Below are positions 13,450 through 21,375 of a stretch of 27,757 nt of DNA, piece after piece. The notes below the pieces were generated by a model that had not been told where the DNA came from, ran no database searches, and saw only the letters and a list, made by a program, of their open reading frames with translations. Every line of letters starts with the position of its first letter. Positions within the stretch are counted from its first letter, which is position 1. Origin of the DNA: a virus. The DNA lies in IMG/VR virus record IMGVR_UViG_3300020411_002320, positions 1-27,757 of that record; one strand, written 5' to 3'. The translations under genes and the position numbers were made by a program.

Positions 13450-13649
13450 TGTACAAGGTATGTTCGCTTTGTCAATCACATTGGCTTGACGGTCAATTGT
13501 ATTGGTCATCAGGAAAAATAGGATGCCCACATGATTTAGCAGGACTACTTTGTAATACTATGGAAAGTCCAAAATGTATTAATCCATGCAAAGGTTCCAC
13601 AAGTGGTCAAACTTGGGAACATCGTAGGAATTTTACTATGGACTTATAA
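13449..13649 (+). CDS. Cys-rich small protein coupled to ferredoxin, putative metal binder
   Basis: The frame is open further upstream, but ATG 13449 overlaps the petF stop (TAATG) and is preferred. The 66-residue product has seven cysteines: C5-x2-C8 near the N-terminus, C26-P-H28, C35 and C43-x3-C47. The CSLCQSHW and KCINPCKG contexts suggest zinc ribbon or iron-sulfur binding. The C-terminal 14 bases overlap the convergent gp53 gene. No family is recognised; an electron-transfer or zinc role is inferred from cysteine spacing and coupling to petF. Confidence 0.75.
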   Translation: MYKVCSLCQSHWLDGQLYWSSGKIGCPHDLAGLLCNTMESPKCINPCKGSTSGQTWEHRRNFTMDL

Positions 13650-14310
13650 ATCTTGGATTTTCTGTTTTCTTTAATTTGTCGTTAATATATTGTTGAGATT
13701 CTTTATATTCCATTATTTCACTATTATCACTTATAAACATTTGTAGATAGTCTTCTTTTAGGAGATCTATTTGTCTTTTCTTTTCATTTAAATTAATTTC
13801 ATGTTGTATATAAGATACTGACTTAAGATTACTGATTGTTTTTAATGTACCTTTATCAACAAAGGATACTGTGTAATCAGAGTCAACCCAATAACCAGCT
13901 GGTTGAATTAATTTATCTTCACTATCAACAACTAATTGAGTTTCATAATGATGTATATAACTCATTTGTTGATCTGTATATTTTTCTTCCAAATATGTGT
14001 AGAGATCATTTTGTGACATAGGCCATTGTTCTCTAACACTAATAATATTATTTGTAATTAATATTATCCAATCTAAATTTGGATCATTATAGAATTTTTG
14101 AGCAACGTTGTCAGGTCTTTCATCACCTTCAATTGAATATTTTTCAAAGGCTACGTAAGAATCAAAAACATCATCACGCATTACTGCTCTTTTGAAGATA
14201 TTTTTGACTTTTATATAATCATATGAAGATGTACGATCATTTGACAGAGATGGATAATCCAAATCTGGTAGTTGTCTGAAATAGGAATTAGAGTTTCTTT
14301 TGTATACCAT
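13636..14310 (-). CDS. 53: Baseplate wedge protein gp53
   Basis: A 224-residue T4 gp53 homologue and last gene of the minus-strand baseplate block. The key match is RPDNVAQKFYNDPNLDWIIL, corresponding to T4 RPEELANAIYGNPQLYWVLL, the LysM-like N-terminal region of gp53. A YIHHYETQLV segment and a C-terminal helix (INLNEKKRQIDLLKEDYLQM) follow as in T4. gp53 helps join wedges around the hub. The start is one base from the gp48 stop, so translation is probably coupled. It converges on and overlaps the Cys-rich ORF by 14 bases, with no terminator between them. Confidence 0.9.
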   Translation of the reverse strand: MVYKRNSNSYFRQLPDLDYPSLSNDRTSSYDYIKVKNIFKRAVMRDDVFDSYVAFEKYSIEGDERPDNVAQKFYNDPNLDWIILITNNIISVREQWPMSQNDLYTYLEEKYTDQQMSYIHHYETQLVVDSEDKLIQPAGYWVDSDYTVSFVDKGTLKTISNLKSVSYIQHEINLNEKKRQIDLLKEDYLQMFISDNSEIMEYKESQQYINDKLKKTENPRFISP

Positions 14311-14311
14311 T

Positions 14312-15544
14312 TTAGTAACCTACACTATCTGATGCAAATGATGTATTTTCTTGATCTTCTCTATATATTGGTCTTAATTCCGTAAATGATAGTTGCATGT
14401 CTACTGCTATGGGTTGAGAATCTTCATAAGAATTCCAAAAACCACCTGGAGAATAATTAACGTTTATAGATGATAAAGCCATATCAGTCATTCTATTGAC
14501 TGTTTCTAATTCTTTATTTCCTCTCATATATCTTAACCAGAATATATCTGGAGTTGTAAGTAAGGAGGAATTATTACGTGCTGGAGCTGCAGCTATTTTT
14601 AATTGTCTAATAATTTTTCTAATTTCTTCACCTTCTCTTGCACTTCTTGCTACCATACTAAAGGAAAATCCAAAGTCTCTGATAGTTGGACCTTTAAATA
14701 ATAGTTCTGCATTTGGATTTTCTATTTGTCCTCGAGCTCTGGCCATAAATTCACTAACATTCATACCACCTAATTTTGTTGCCATATTCAATATTTGATC
14801 TCTTTTAACAGCACCCCAGCCCCAACCAGAACCACCATCACCACCACCTAAATCTCTATCTGATACTTCACCACCAGCACCACCACCCAAACCAAGGAAT
14901 CCTTTCGCTCCCAAACTAGCAGTTCTTCTCATCAATCCTATTGAAGTTGCACTAATTGTACTTTCTCCCCATTGAGCTGCATTTGAATCTTTTACCACTG
15001 GCATTGGTAAACAGATTTCATTTTTAAATGCACCTTTTGGATCTACTGCTTTTTCCGAAGATGAATAACTTTGATCAACCTCTCTTCTTTTATATTCATG
15101 TATTTTAATTGACATATAATCTTGATCTTTATCCATATCAACTGGATATGTCAACTGTTGTGGAGGGAATGTTGCATATTGAGGTCTTTTTGCTGCTTGA
15201 AGAAATCTTGGATTAGATTCTCTTCCTGCATTTGGTGCTACTGGTTGGTTTGAAGCTCCTATTGCAGCTGCAGCTGCTTCTGCATTTGCTTTTTTCTTAG
15301 ATGCTTTTGTGTAATTATCATTAAGGACTTCTATATTTGCTGTGTCAACTGAATCGACAACATTTGGTTTTCCGTAGACACCAATATTAAATGCTTCTAA
15401 TGATTCATCAGAATCTTTAAATGATGCAAAATCATCACTGTTTGGATCTACAGGAGAACCATTTTTTACTATACCAACTAAGTTCCCCCCGTCAAATTCA
15501 AAGGAGACTTCATCACTTCCTATAGAGTATTTTTTACTTTTCAT
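14312..15544 (-). CDS. 48: Baseplate tail-tube cap gp48
   Basis: A 410-residue protein. An Ala-rich, Gly-rich N-terminal half (including a glycine-dense GFLGLGGGAGG loop) leads into a tube-fold C-terminal half with LLFKGPTIRDFGFSFSMVAR, EIRKIIRQLKIAAAP, TPDIFWLRYMRGN and a final SFTELRPIY. That C-terminal pattern is typical of T4 gp48 and tail-tube-like proteins. gp48 sits on the baseplate and, with gp54, starts tube polymerisation. It overlaps the preceding gene by one base. Assignment rests on the C-terminal pattern and on lying beside gp53 and gp4. Confidence 0.8.
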   Translation of the reverse strand: MKSKKYSIGSDEVSFEFDGGNLVGIVKNGSPVDPNSDDFASFKDSDESLEAFNIGVYGKPNVVDSVDTANIEVLNDNYTKASKKKANAEAAAAAIGASNQPVAPNAGRESNPRFLQAAKRPQYATFPPQQLTYPVDMDKDQDYMSIKIHEYKRREVDQSYSSSEKAVDPKGAFKNEICLPMPVVKDSNAAQWGESTISATSIGLMRRTASLGAKGFLGLGGGAGGEVSDRDLGGGDGGSGWGWGAVKRDQILNMATKLGGMNVSEFMARARGQIENPNAELLFKGPTIRDFGFSFSMVARSAREGEEIRKIIRQLKIAAAPARNNSSLLTTPDIFWLRYMRGNKELETVNRMTDMALSSINVNYSPGGFWNSYEDSQPIAVDMQLSFTELRPIYREDQENTSFASDSVGY

Positions 15545-16035
15545 TAATTTGTGTTATAAACCCTATTGTTTGATACTTTAATACCACGCATATCAACAAA
15601 TTTCTCAGTGGGTAACTGAGCAACATCACTCCATTCAGCATCTGGGATTTTGTGAGGTAAACCCGTTACACCCGAATAAAGATATTTATGCAGGGTTCTA
15701 CGAGGAACTGCTACGGCTCCTTGTGCTGAATTATTTAGAAGACTTTTTGCAATTTCATCTCTATATTGAAATGTAACATAGTGAAGATTGCATCCTAAGA
15801 ACCCATCTTTATACATTTCAATGACATATGAAAGGGGATACATGTCATAAAAGGGTAATTTTTTTGTAGTTGCTTTGTATGCAAAGAAGTAAAGTGAACC
15901 TGGTGTAAAACCACCAGTATCCATAAAATCATCGTCTATAGATTGAGTACCAAGTTCTTCCAGTAATTCAGTACGAAACCAATCACCACTCCTATCTACA
16001 CTACCCATTTTTTCAACAATGTTTTCAAGAATCAT
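15544..16035 (-). CDS. Conserved-type virion-associated protein, unknown
   Basis: A 163-residue protein between gp4 and gp48 on the minus strand, overlapping both by a few bases. It contains GSLYFFAYKATTKKLPFYDM, then PLSYVIEMYKDGFLGCNLHY, a pattern (LP-[FY]-YD-x-x-PL followed by GFLG-x-NLHY) I recall in equivalent genes of many large phages. A basic helix and a Pro-rich tail follow. Synteny within a late head/baseplate block suggests a structural or assembly function. The T4 equivalent is not certain and I give no name. Confidence 0.75.
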   Translation of the reverse strand: MILENIVEKMGSVDRSGDWFRTELLEELGTQSIDDDFMDTGGFTPGSLYFFAYKATTKKLPFYDMYPLSYVIEMYKDGFLGCNLHYVTFQYRDEIAKSLLNNSAQGAVAVPRRTLHKYLYSGVTGLPHKIPDAEWSDVAQLPTEKFVDMRGIKVSNNRVYNTN

Positions 16036-16469
16036 ATTCCCAATTCCTTCTCTGTCATAATTTTAAACTCTAATTTTCTATCATTACAGAATTCTCTTGC
16101 TGCTTTCCACTTTGCTTGATTTCTATAATAATTCACAGTTTCTGTTAGAATAGTTTTTCTTGATTTGTTTTTTGTAATTTTAGGTTCTTTTGTTTCTCTC
16201 ATTGGTTTAATTTCAATGACAGATCTACGAACTTTACCAGTATTATCTTTATATTTAATAAAGAAATCAGGGAAATATCTTCTCACAGACCTTGTTGTTG
16301 GATCTTTATATGGTATAAAAAACTCTTCTGAAGACCATTCTATGATATTTTTACTTAAATCACAGTAATTCATGAACTTTTTTTCCCATAAAGAGCGATA
16401 AATAATATTATATCGATCACCTTTATACTTTTTGGGGTTGACGGGCTTATATGTTCCCTTATAGCTCAT
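16032..16469 (-). CDS. 4: Head completion protein gp4
   Basis: A 145-residue homologue of T4 gp4: YKGTYKPVNPKKYKGD, then YRSLWEKKFMNYCD, WSSEEFFIPY and RRYFPDFFIKYKDNTG, all close to the T4 sequence. The YFPDF-(x)n-IEIKP arrangement is nuclease-like (PD-(D/E)XK type). gp4 is needed to complete filled heads for tail joining. It is the first gene of the minus-strand unit; a TAAATA-type box on the minus strand (16492-16499) lies 22 nt before its ATG. No Shine-Dalgarno is visible. Confidence 0.92.
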   Translation of the reverse strand: MSYKGTYKPVNPKKYKGDRYNIIYRSLWEKKFMNYCDLSKNIIEWSSEEFFIPYKDPTTRSVRRYFPDFFIKYKDNTGKVRRSVIEIKPMRETKEPKITKNKSRKTILTETVNYYRNQAKWKAAREFCNDRKLEFKIMTEKELGI

Positions 16470-16499
16470 ATATAGTATAACAGTCTAAGTTTATTTATT
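16470..16499. promoter_or_regulatory. Divergent promoter region between gp4 and gp54
   Basis: Only 30 bases separate the divergent starts. On the minus strand AATAAATA (complement of 16492-16499) matches seven of eight bases of TATAAATA, 22 nt before gp4. On the plus strand TATAGTATAA (16471-16480) is a weaker candidate for gp54. Confidence 0.5.
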
Positions 16500-17351
16500 G
16501 TGGGATTTCCGACAAGAGGACAAATATTTCAAGAACCTGTAGATAGGGTAAAGTCTAGTATAGCTAAACCTTCTATTGATACCTTTTACCAAGTAAGTTT
16601 TTCTTTTGGTAATTATGATAAATGGTTGGGTAATACAATACCATCTGGTTCTGCGAGAGTTAACGGATTAGATTGGCAAAGAAAGTTAAGTCTTTTATGT
16701 GCTGAAGCTGAAATACCAGGTACATCTTATGAAACTACAACGGTTACAAGTAATCGTCAGGGTATAGAAGAAAGTTTTCCAATACAGAGAAATTTTCCAG
16801 ATCTTAATTTAGGTTTTTATGTTGATGCAGATCATGTAGTTATTCAAGTACTTGAGAGTTGGATGTTATATATTAATCCTATGACAACTGCTAATAGAAA
16901 TAAAAATGCATATGGTAGATTTAGATACCCAGATACTTATAAAGAGATTCTTCATATAACCAAGTATGAAAGAGATACGTTTAATAAGGGATCGGAGTCT
17001 AAAGATTATAAAGGTATGATGGCTTATGAGTTTGTAAATGTTTGGCCTACAAATTTACAATCAATGAAAGTTGCCTATGGTGAATCTAATGTGTTAAGAT
17101 GTAATTTAACACTTGCATATGATAGGTATTTTGCAGATTACAATGCTGTTGGAAGACATTATGCGGTAGAATCAACTCCAGATGATTTTTCTAATAGGAT
17201 TTTAAAAGGACAAGGAAATAAAAATGTCCTTACTAATCCAAATAGAAGAGGAGGAAGACGTGGTGGACGTAGTAAAGAACTTGCTAAAGTCGCTGCTACT
17301 GCTTATGCTGGTCCTTTAGGTGGTCTTGCAGTTGATACATTCTGGGGTTGA
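16500..17351 (+). CDS. 54: Baseplate tail-tube initiator gp54
   Basis: A 283-residue protein starting at GTG 16500; no in-frame ATG precedes the conserved start GFPTRGQIFQEPV. The tube-fold pattern is clear: TFYQVSFSFGNYDKWL, LLCAEAEIPGTSYETTTVTS, then RQGIEESFPIQRNF, and VLESWMLYINP. These are typical of gp54/gp19-like tube proteins. gp54 binds the gp48-capped baseplate and nucleates the tail tube. The C-terminal tail is basic and Gly-rich (RRGGRRGGRSKE), then hydrophobic. It heads the long plus-strand tail and hub module. Confidence 0.82.
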   Translation: MGFPTRGQIFQEPVDRVKSSIAKPSIDTFYQVSFSFGNYDKWLGNTIPSGSARVNGLDWQRKLSLLCAEAEIPGTSYETTTVTSNRQGIEESFPIQRNFPDLNLGFYVDADHVVIQVLESWMLYINPMTTANRNKNAYGRFRYPDTYKEILHITKYERDTFNKGSESKDYKGMMAYEFVNVWPTNLQSMKVAYGESNVLRCNLTLAYDRYFADYNAVGRHYAVESTPDDFSNRILKGQGNKNVLTNPNRRGGRRGGRSKELAKVAATAYAGPLGGLAVDTFWG

Positions 17352-17363
17352 TACTGTTCTATT

Positions 17364-17370
17364 CTAAATA
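17364..17370 (+). promoter_or_regulatory. Candidate late promoter box (CTAAATA) before gp26
   Basis: TCTAAATA (17363-17370) matches seven of eight bases of TATAAATA, 19 nt before ATG 17390. The gene has no Shine-Dalgarno. Confidence 0.5.
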
Positions 17371-17389
17371 AATTACTGATTAAATTATT

Positions 17390-18115
17390 ATGCCATTACC
17401 AACAATTACGACTCCTACTTATGAGTTGAAACTTCATTCAAATGGGAAGACAATAAAATATAGACCTTTCCTTGTAAAAGAAGAAAAAATATTAATTCTT
17501 GCATTAGAATCTCAAAGTCAAAAAGAAATTACAACCGCAGTTAAAGATGTACTTAAAAAATGCATTTTAACAAGAGGTGTTAAAGTTGATGAATTACCAA
17601 CTTTTGATATTGAACATTTGTTTTTGAATATTCGTGCTAAGTCAATTGGAGAAGCTATTGATCTTACAGTAACTTGTCCTGATGATGGTGAAACTCAAGT
17701 TCCTGTCAGAATTTATGTGGATGAAATTAAAGTACAAACTCCAGAAGGTCATACAAAGGATATTGTTTTAGATGATAAAATGACTTTGAGAATGAAGTAT
17801 CCATCTTTAGAACAGTTTATTGAAAATAATTTTAATGTTAATGAAAAACCAGAAAAGATTGTGGATAAAACATTTAAAGTGATTGCAGATTGTATGGATA
17901 CTATTTTTACTGAGGAAGAATCTTGGGATTCTAAAGATTATTCTCCAAAAGAAAGACTTGAATTTGTAGAACAATTGAGTTCAAAACAGTATAAAAAGGT
18001 TGAACAGTTCTTTGGTACAATGCCAAAACTTTCTCATACTTTCACAGTGAAAAATCCTGAGACTGATGTTGAAAATGAGATCGTTTTGGAGGGTCTTGCT
18101 GATTTTTTCGCCTAA
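17390..18115 (+). CDS. 26: Baseplate hub assembly protein gp26 (T4_baseplate family)
   Basis: A 241-residue protein of the T4 gp26 family (T4_baseplate). Signature segments are YRPFLVKEEKILILALESQS near residues 25-44, KDVLKKCILTRGV, FDIEHLFLNIRAKSIGE and the VTCPDDGETQVPV strand. T4 gp26 is required for hub assembly. Upstream is a CTAAATA box. The last codons read GAT-TTT-TTC-GCC-TAA, placing a T-TTT-TTC slippery heptamer in frame, preceded by GGAGGG. A -1 slip there would replace the last residue with a 66-residue gp51-like domain, giving a 306-residue fusion. Both the short form and the fusion are expected, as for gpG/gpGT. Confidence 0.9.
   Translation: MPLPTITTPTYELKLHSNGKTIKYRPFLVKEEKILILALESQSQKEITTAVKDVLKKCILTRGVKVDELPTFDIEHLFLNIRAKSIGEAIDLTVTCPDDGETQVPVRIYVDEIKVQTPEGHTKDIVLDDKMTLRMKYPSLEQFIENNFNVNEKPEKIVDKTFKVIADCMDTIFTEEESWDSKDYSPKERLEFVEQLSSKQYKKVEQFFGTMPKLSHTFTVKNPETDVENEIVLEGLADFFA
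18088..18109 (+). promoter_or_regulatory. Candidate programmed -1 frameshift signal
   Basis: The slippery heptamer T-TTT-TTC (18103-18109) is in the zero frame of gp26. GGAGGG (18088-18093) lies nine bases upstream, close to the Shine-Dalgarno stimulator spacing known from E. coli dnaX. The gp26 stop follows one codon later. The -1 frame has TGA at 18100-18102, so it opens only at the heptamer. No convincing downstream stem was found by eye. Confidence 0.65.
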
Positions 18116-18309
18116 GTATTGCAAGGGAGGATTTGGAGTCTTATTATAAGATTAATTTCGCTCTCATGCAATACCATAAATATAGCTTGACAGAGATTGA
18201 AAATATGATTCCTTGGGAAAGAGAAATCTATCTTGCCCTTCTTAGGGATTACATTGAACATGAGAATCTGAAACAACAACAAAGAGAAGGCGTACAGAAG
18301 TATGGGTGA
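18103..18309 (+). CDS. 51: gp51/tail-assembly-chaperone-like frame reached by -1 frameshift
   Basis: This frame opens after TGA 18100-18102 and runs to TGA 18307-18309, overlapping the next gene by eight bases. Read after the slip it encodes 66 residues: RLSIAREDLESYYKINFALM, then YHKYSLTEIENMIPWE, then REIYLALLRDYIEHEN and a Gln/Lys tail. This helical pattern fits the second-frame domain of phage tail-assembly chaperones and, by position after gp26, T4 gp51. As a free gene it would need TTG 18133, whose GGAGG is only two bases away, or ATG 18166, which cuts off the first 19 residues. Frameshift expression is therefore favoured. The direct neighbour is the tape-measure candidate, as expected for this chaperone. 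Confidence 0.7.
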   Translation, partial: FFRLSIAREDLESYYKINFALMQYHKYSLTEIENMIPWEREIYLALLRDYIEHENLKQQQREGVQKYG

Positions 18310-20470
18310 AGAAACTCCCAATAAGATAAATTTAGAATCCTTTTTTGGTGGAGGAGGACAGGAATCTTTTACTGATCCTCTATCTCAAGAAGCATTGGGT
18401 TTGGCGAATCAGGGTGTTTCTGTTGCGAATGAGAATAGACTTAATTTAAATAATTTAATTAGTACATTATCAATAGATTTTGGTAAGACGAGTATTAATA
18501 TTAAAAATGAATATGTACAGAATACTATTTTCCAGTTAGAAAGTGGACTCAAAGCTTTAGAGAATTCAGTAGATATATTGCATGGTGATGTAGATTCAGT
18601 ATCTACCACATTAATTGGTTTACGAGAACAAAAGAAAAGGGAAGTAGAAGCTGCAGAACAATCTGTATTTGCACAACAAGATGCTTTACAAAAAGCAAGA
18701 AAAGAAGGTGGTGGTGTTAATCCAGAGGATAAGTTGATTCCTGGTTCTACAACTACAAAAGGAAAATCACCTGAAGACAAAGGTAATTTTATAGGTAATT
18801 TGATGGGTGCTATTGGAACTGCAATAACAGCCCCACTTGCATTACTTGGTGGTGGATTGCTGATAGCTCCTCAAATGACACAAAAGATAATAGGTCAAGT
18901 AGGAAAGACTCTTAATAAAGTACCTGGTGTTAAACAGGTAAAAAATTTAGGAGCAAAGATTAGTGGTGGTTTTAAGAGTTCTGTTCAAACTATAACGGGT
19001 AAAGGTGCAGGTAAAAAAATAGCGACAGAAGGTTTAGAAACTGGTGTTAAGACTGGTGCTAAGGGATTGTTTGGTGGAGGAGGTAAAGAAATAGTAAAAG
19101 AAGGTGGTGAACAATTATTAGAAACTGGTGCTAAGAAAGGTTTGTTTAAAGGATTATTTGGTGGAGGAGGTAAAAAAATAGCGACAGAAGGTGGTGAACA
19201 GTTACTGAAAAAGGGGTTAAGTACTGGTGCTAAAGTAGGTGTAGGTAAAGGATTGGGTAAAGGTTTACTTAAAAAAATTCCTGGTATTGGATTATTGATG
19301 GGTACTGGTTTTGCTGCTCATAGATTGATGCAAGGTGATGTAACAGGTGCAGGTCTTGAATTCGCATCTGGGGCAGCATCTACTGTTCCAGGATGGGGAA
19401 CTGGTCTCTCTTTTGGTATAGACGCTGGACTAATTGCTAGAGATGTGACGAGAGATGGGAGTGGAAAAGTAGATGATAAAGGAAAACCATCTGGTATAGA
19501 AAGTAAAAGTATTAGTACCAGTGAGAGTGCTACTTTGCAAAAAGGTCAAGTGGTATCTGGTAATATGAGTCAAGAAGATGCGGATAAATTATCAAAGAGA
19601 ATAGAGTTAGAGAAAGCAGCAAATAATGCAATGGATATCTATGGTTATGGTTCACCAGAACATAATGAAGTAAAGAAACAGATAATGATATTGAAAGGAA
19701 CTCCAGAAGAAGCCATCTATACAGATAAAAAAGGTAATCTTAGAACGAAAGGGTATTCAACATTTGAAGGTAAAACTACTATTTCTGGTGACAAAAAGAA
19801 AAAAGGTTGGTTTTCCAATTTGTTTAGTGGTAAAGATAAACCAAGGAAAGATAAACCAGAAGGTTCTAGTTCTGGTATCTTGGGAACAATAAGCAGTGAT
19901 CCTAAAGATATGGTTAATATGCCTGAAGGTAAAACCATAGGTGAAGGGGCTAAGATTGACACTGGTAAATTCTTGAATATGTCTACTCCACGAGAAGAAA
20001 GTAACTTTGGTGGAATGGGTAAATCAGATAAATCTCAAACAACTACCTCTACAAATAAAGAACAGTCTTTGGAGGAGAAAGCAAGGCTAAGAGGAATATT
20101 ATATCCAGATGCAACAATTGTCATTGGAGGAAAAACTGTTAAGGCAGGTACTATAGAATATGAACAAGCGATGGAAACTACAGGACAAGCTTTAAAGGGA
20201 TCACAAGCAGATGCATCAAAACCATTTGTTCCAACTGTGGGAAATAAAGATTTTGTGGATCAGATTAGTCAACCTCCTTCGAAAAATAAAAATGTTGTAG
20301 AGTTGCCTCCTATAAATTTGCCACCAGAGGGTGATATAACTGATGATGATAATCTAAATGATGCACCAAATGCTAATAATGGAGAAATATCTTCTGAAGA
20401 TGGTGGTATTCCTTTTATTAATCTTGTAGAAGGAAATGCTAATACAAATATGAATTTATTTGACTTCTAA
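18302..20470 (+). CDS. Putative tape measure / tail-length protein (gp29 position)
   Basis: A 722-residue protein and the second-longest frame in the window. Residues ~60-135 form a charged, heptad-like helix (LESGLKALENSVDILHGDVD, then EAAEQSVFAQQDALQKARKE). Then comes a hydrophobic Gly/Ala segment (NLMGAIGTAITAPLALLGGG), a Gly/Lys repeat region (~235-320) with GLFGGGGK and EGGEQLL copies, a second hydrophobic stretch, and a long low-complexity acidic tail. Such organisation and its place after the chaperone pair and before gp27 fit a tape measure or the T4 gp29 role. Direct similarity to T4 gp29 is not visible by eye. Confidence 0.65.
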   Translation: MGEETPNKINLESFFGGGGQESFTDPLSQEALGLANQGVSVANENRLNLNNLISTLSIDFGKTSINIKNEYVQNTIFQLESGLKALENSVDILHGDVDSVSTTLIGLREQKKREVEAAEQSVFAQQDALQKARKEGGGVNPEDKLIPGSTTTKGKSPEDKGNFIGNLMGAIGTAITAPLALLGGGLLIAPQMTQKIIGQVGKTLNKVPGVKQVKNLGAKISGGFKSSVQTITGKGAGKKIATEGLETGVKTGAKGLFGGGGKEIVKEGGEQLLETGAKKGLFKGLFGGGGKKIATEGGEQLLKKGLSTGAKVGVGKGLGKGLLKKIPGIGLLMGTGFAAHRLMQGDVTGAGLEFASGAASTVPGWGTGLSFGIDAGLIARDVTRDGSGKVDDKGKPSGIESKSISTSESATLQKGQVVSGNMSQEDADKLSKRIELEKAANNAMDIYGYGSPEHNEVKKQIMILKGTPEEAIYTDKKGNLRTKGYSTFEGKTTISGDKKKKGWFSNLFSGKDKPRKDKPEGSSSGILGTISSDPKDMVNMPEGKTIGEGAKIDTGKFLNMSTPREESNFGGMGKSDKSQTTTSTNKEQSLEEKARLRGILYPDATIVIGGKTVKAGTIEYEQAMETTGQALKGSQADASKPFVPTVGNKDFVDQISQPPSKNKNVVELPPINLPPEGDITDDDNLNDAPNANNGEISSEDGGIPFINLVEGNANTNMNLFDF
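19010..19192 (+). repeat. Internal repeat in the tape-measure candidate
   Basis: A 24-base block (19010-19033) beginning GGTAAAAAAATAGCG recurs exactly at 19169-19192, 159 bases (53 codons) away. GLFGGGGK, EGGEQLL and TGAK units repeat between and after. Unit number could vary with tail length. Confidence 0.8.
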
Positions 20471-21375
20471 TGACTATAACATCACAACAGTTACTAACGA
20501 ATATTAATAAACTGTATGACAGTGTTAAACATTCTTCTCAGAGAAATATGAATCTGAATCAAGGTTTTTTATCCAGTATGAAGAAGCTTAGTGACAAACA
20601 AATAGAATTAGAATCAAAAAAGACTAATATAATGAATGAGTTATCTTCTTTGACAGCAAGAGAAACTGGTGGACCAGTAACAAAAAATAAACCATATCTT
20701 GTAGGAGAAAGCGGGCCTGAGGTTTTTGTTCCTCAAGAAAAAGGTAATATTGTTTCTAATAGTTCTTTAAAAATGAGCGAACAGTTAGGACATACTAGAG
20801 GTGTCGTAACTGATCCAAAAGAGAAAGCACAACAAGAAGCATATATGCTCAAGTATGTTAATGAAGAAAGAAAGTTGCAGGGTTTAAAACCTTTAAAGAA
20901 ATTGAGTTATGCACAGGGGGTAGAACTTACAAAGATGATGGGTGCAGGTCCAAAAACAACAGAAACATCAGATACTCATTTTGATTTTGATAACATGATT
21001 AAGACTACATCAGAATCAAAAACAATGGGTGATAAATCCATAATGCGTGGTTCAATAGGTATGTTAACAGAAAAAGATAAGGAGGAGTATTTTGCAGCAA
21101 ATCCTGAAGCAAAACAACATTCAGACATGATGGAGGAGTTTAAATTAGATGCTTTAAGTGCTGATATAAATCAAAATGTTTCAGCACAAAAAAATAATAA
21201 TAATAATATCGGACAGTTAAATACTAATATGGGAGGTGAACAACAAATATTACTTCAAAGAGTAATAAAAACTAATACTATTACTCGGAAGGTAGGTTCT
21301 AATCAGAACACGACTGTTCCTATACCTGTACCTGTTGCTAATCAAATTAAATCAATTGCTTCTAAGTTAAGTTAA
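20470..21375 (+). CDS. Structural protein with tape-measure signature motif
   Basis: A 301-residue protein starting inside the previous stop (TAATG). Residues 1-60 are helical. Residues ~67-97 carry GGPVTKNKPYLVGESGPEVF followed by VPQEKGNI, the motif commonly found near the C-terminus of tape-measure proteins in siphoviruses (GG-x-V..YLVGE-x-GPE-x-F-x-P). A later block (MLKYVNEERKLQGLKPLKKL) weakly recalls the start of a CAP domain. A poly-Asn run and a Pro/Val tail (TVPIPVPVANQ) follow. It may be a second part of a split tape measure, or a hub protein. It overlaps gp27 by one base. Confidence 0.7.
   Translation: MTITSQQLLTNINKLYDSVKHSSQRNMNLNQGFLSSMKKLSDKQIELESKKTNIMNELSSLTARETGGPVTKNKPYLVGESGPEVFVPQEKGNIVSNSSLKMSEQLGHTRGVVTDPKEKAQQEAYMLKYVNEERKLQGLKPLKKLSYAQGVELTKMMGAGPKTTETSDTHFDFDNMIKTTSESKTMGDKSIMRGSIGMLTEKDKEEYFAANPEAKQHSDMMEEFKLDALSADINQNVSAQKNNNNNIGQLNTNMGGEQQILLQRVIKTNTITRKVGSNQNTTVPIPVPVANQIKSIASKLS

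Noticed and set aside
18409-18780. Minus-strand ORF of 123 codons inside the tape-measure candidate
   Set aside because: It is opposite a well-supported long gene, with Ser/Cys-rich shadow composition and no start signals.
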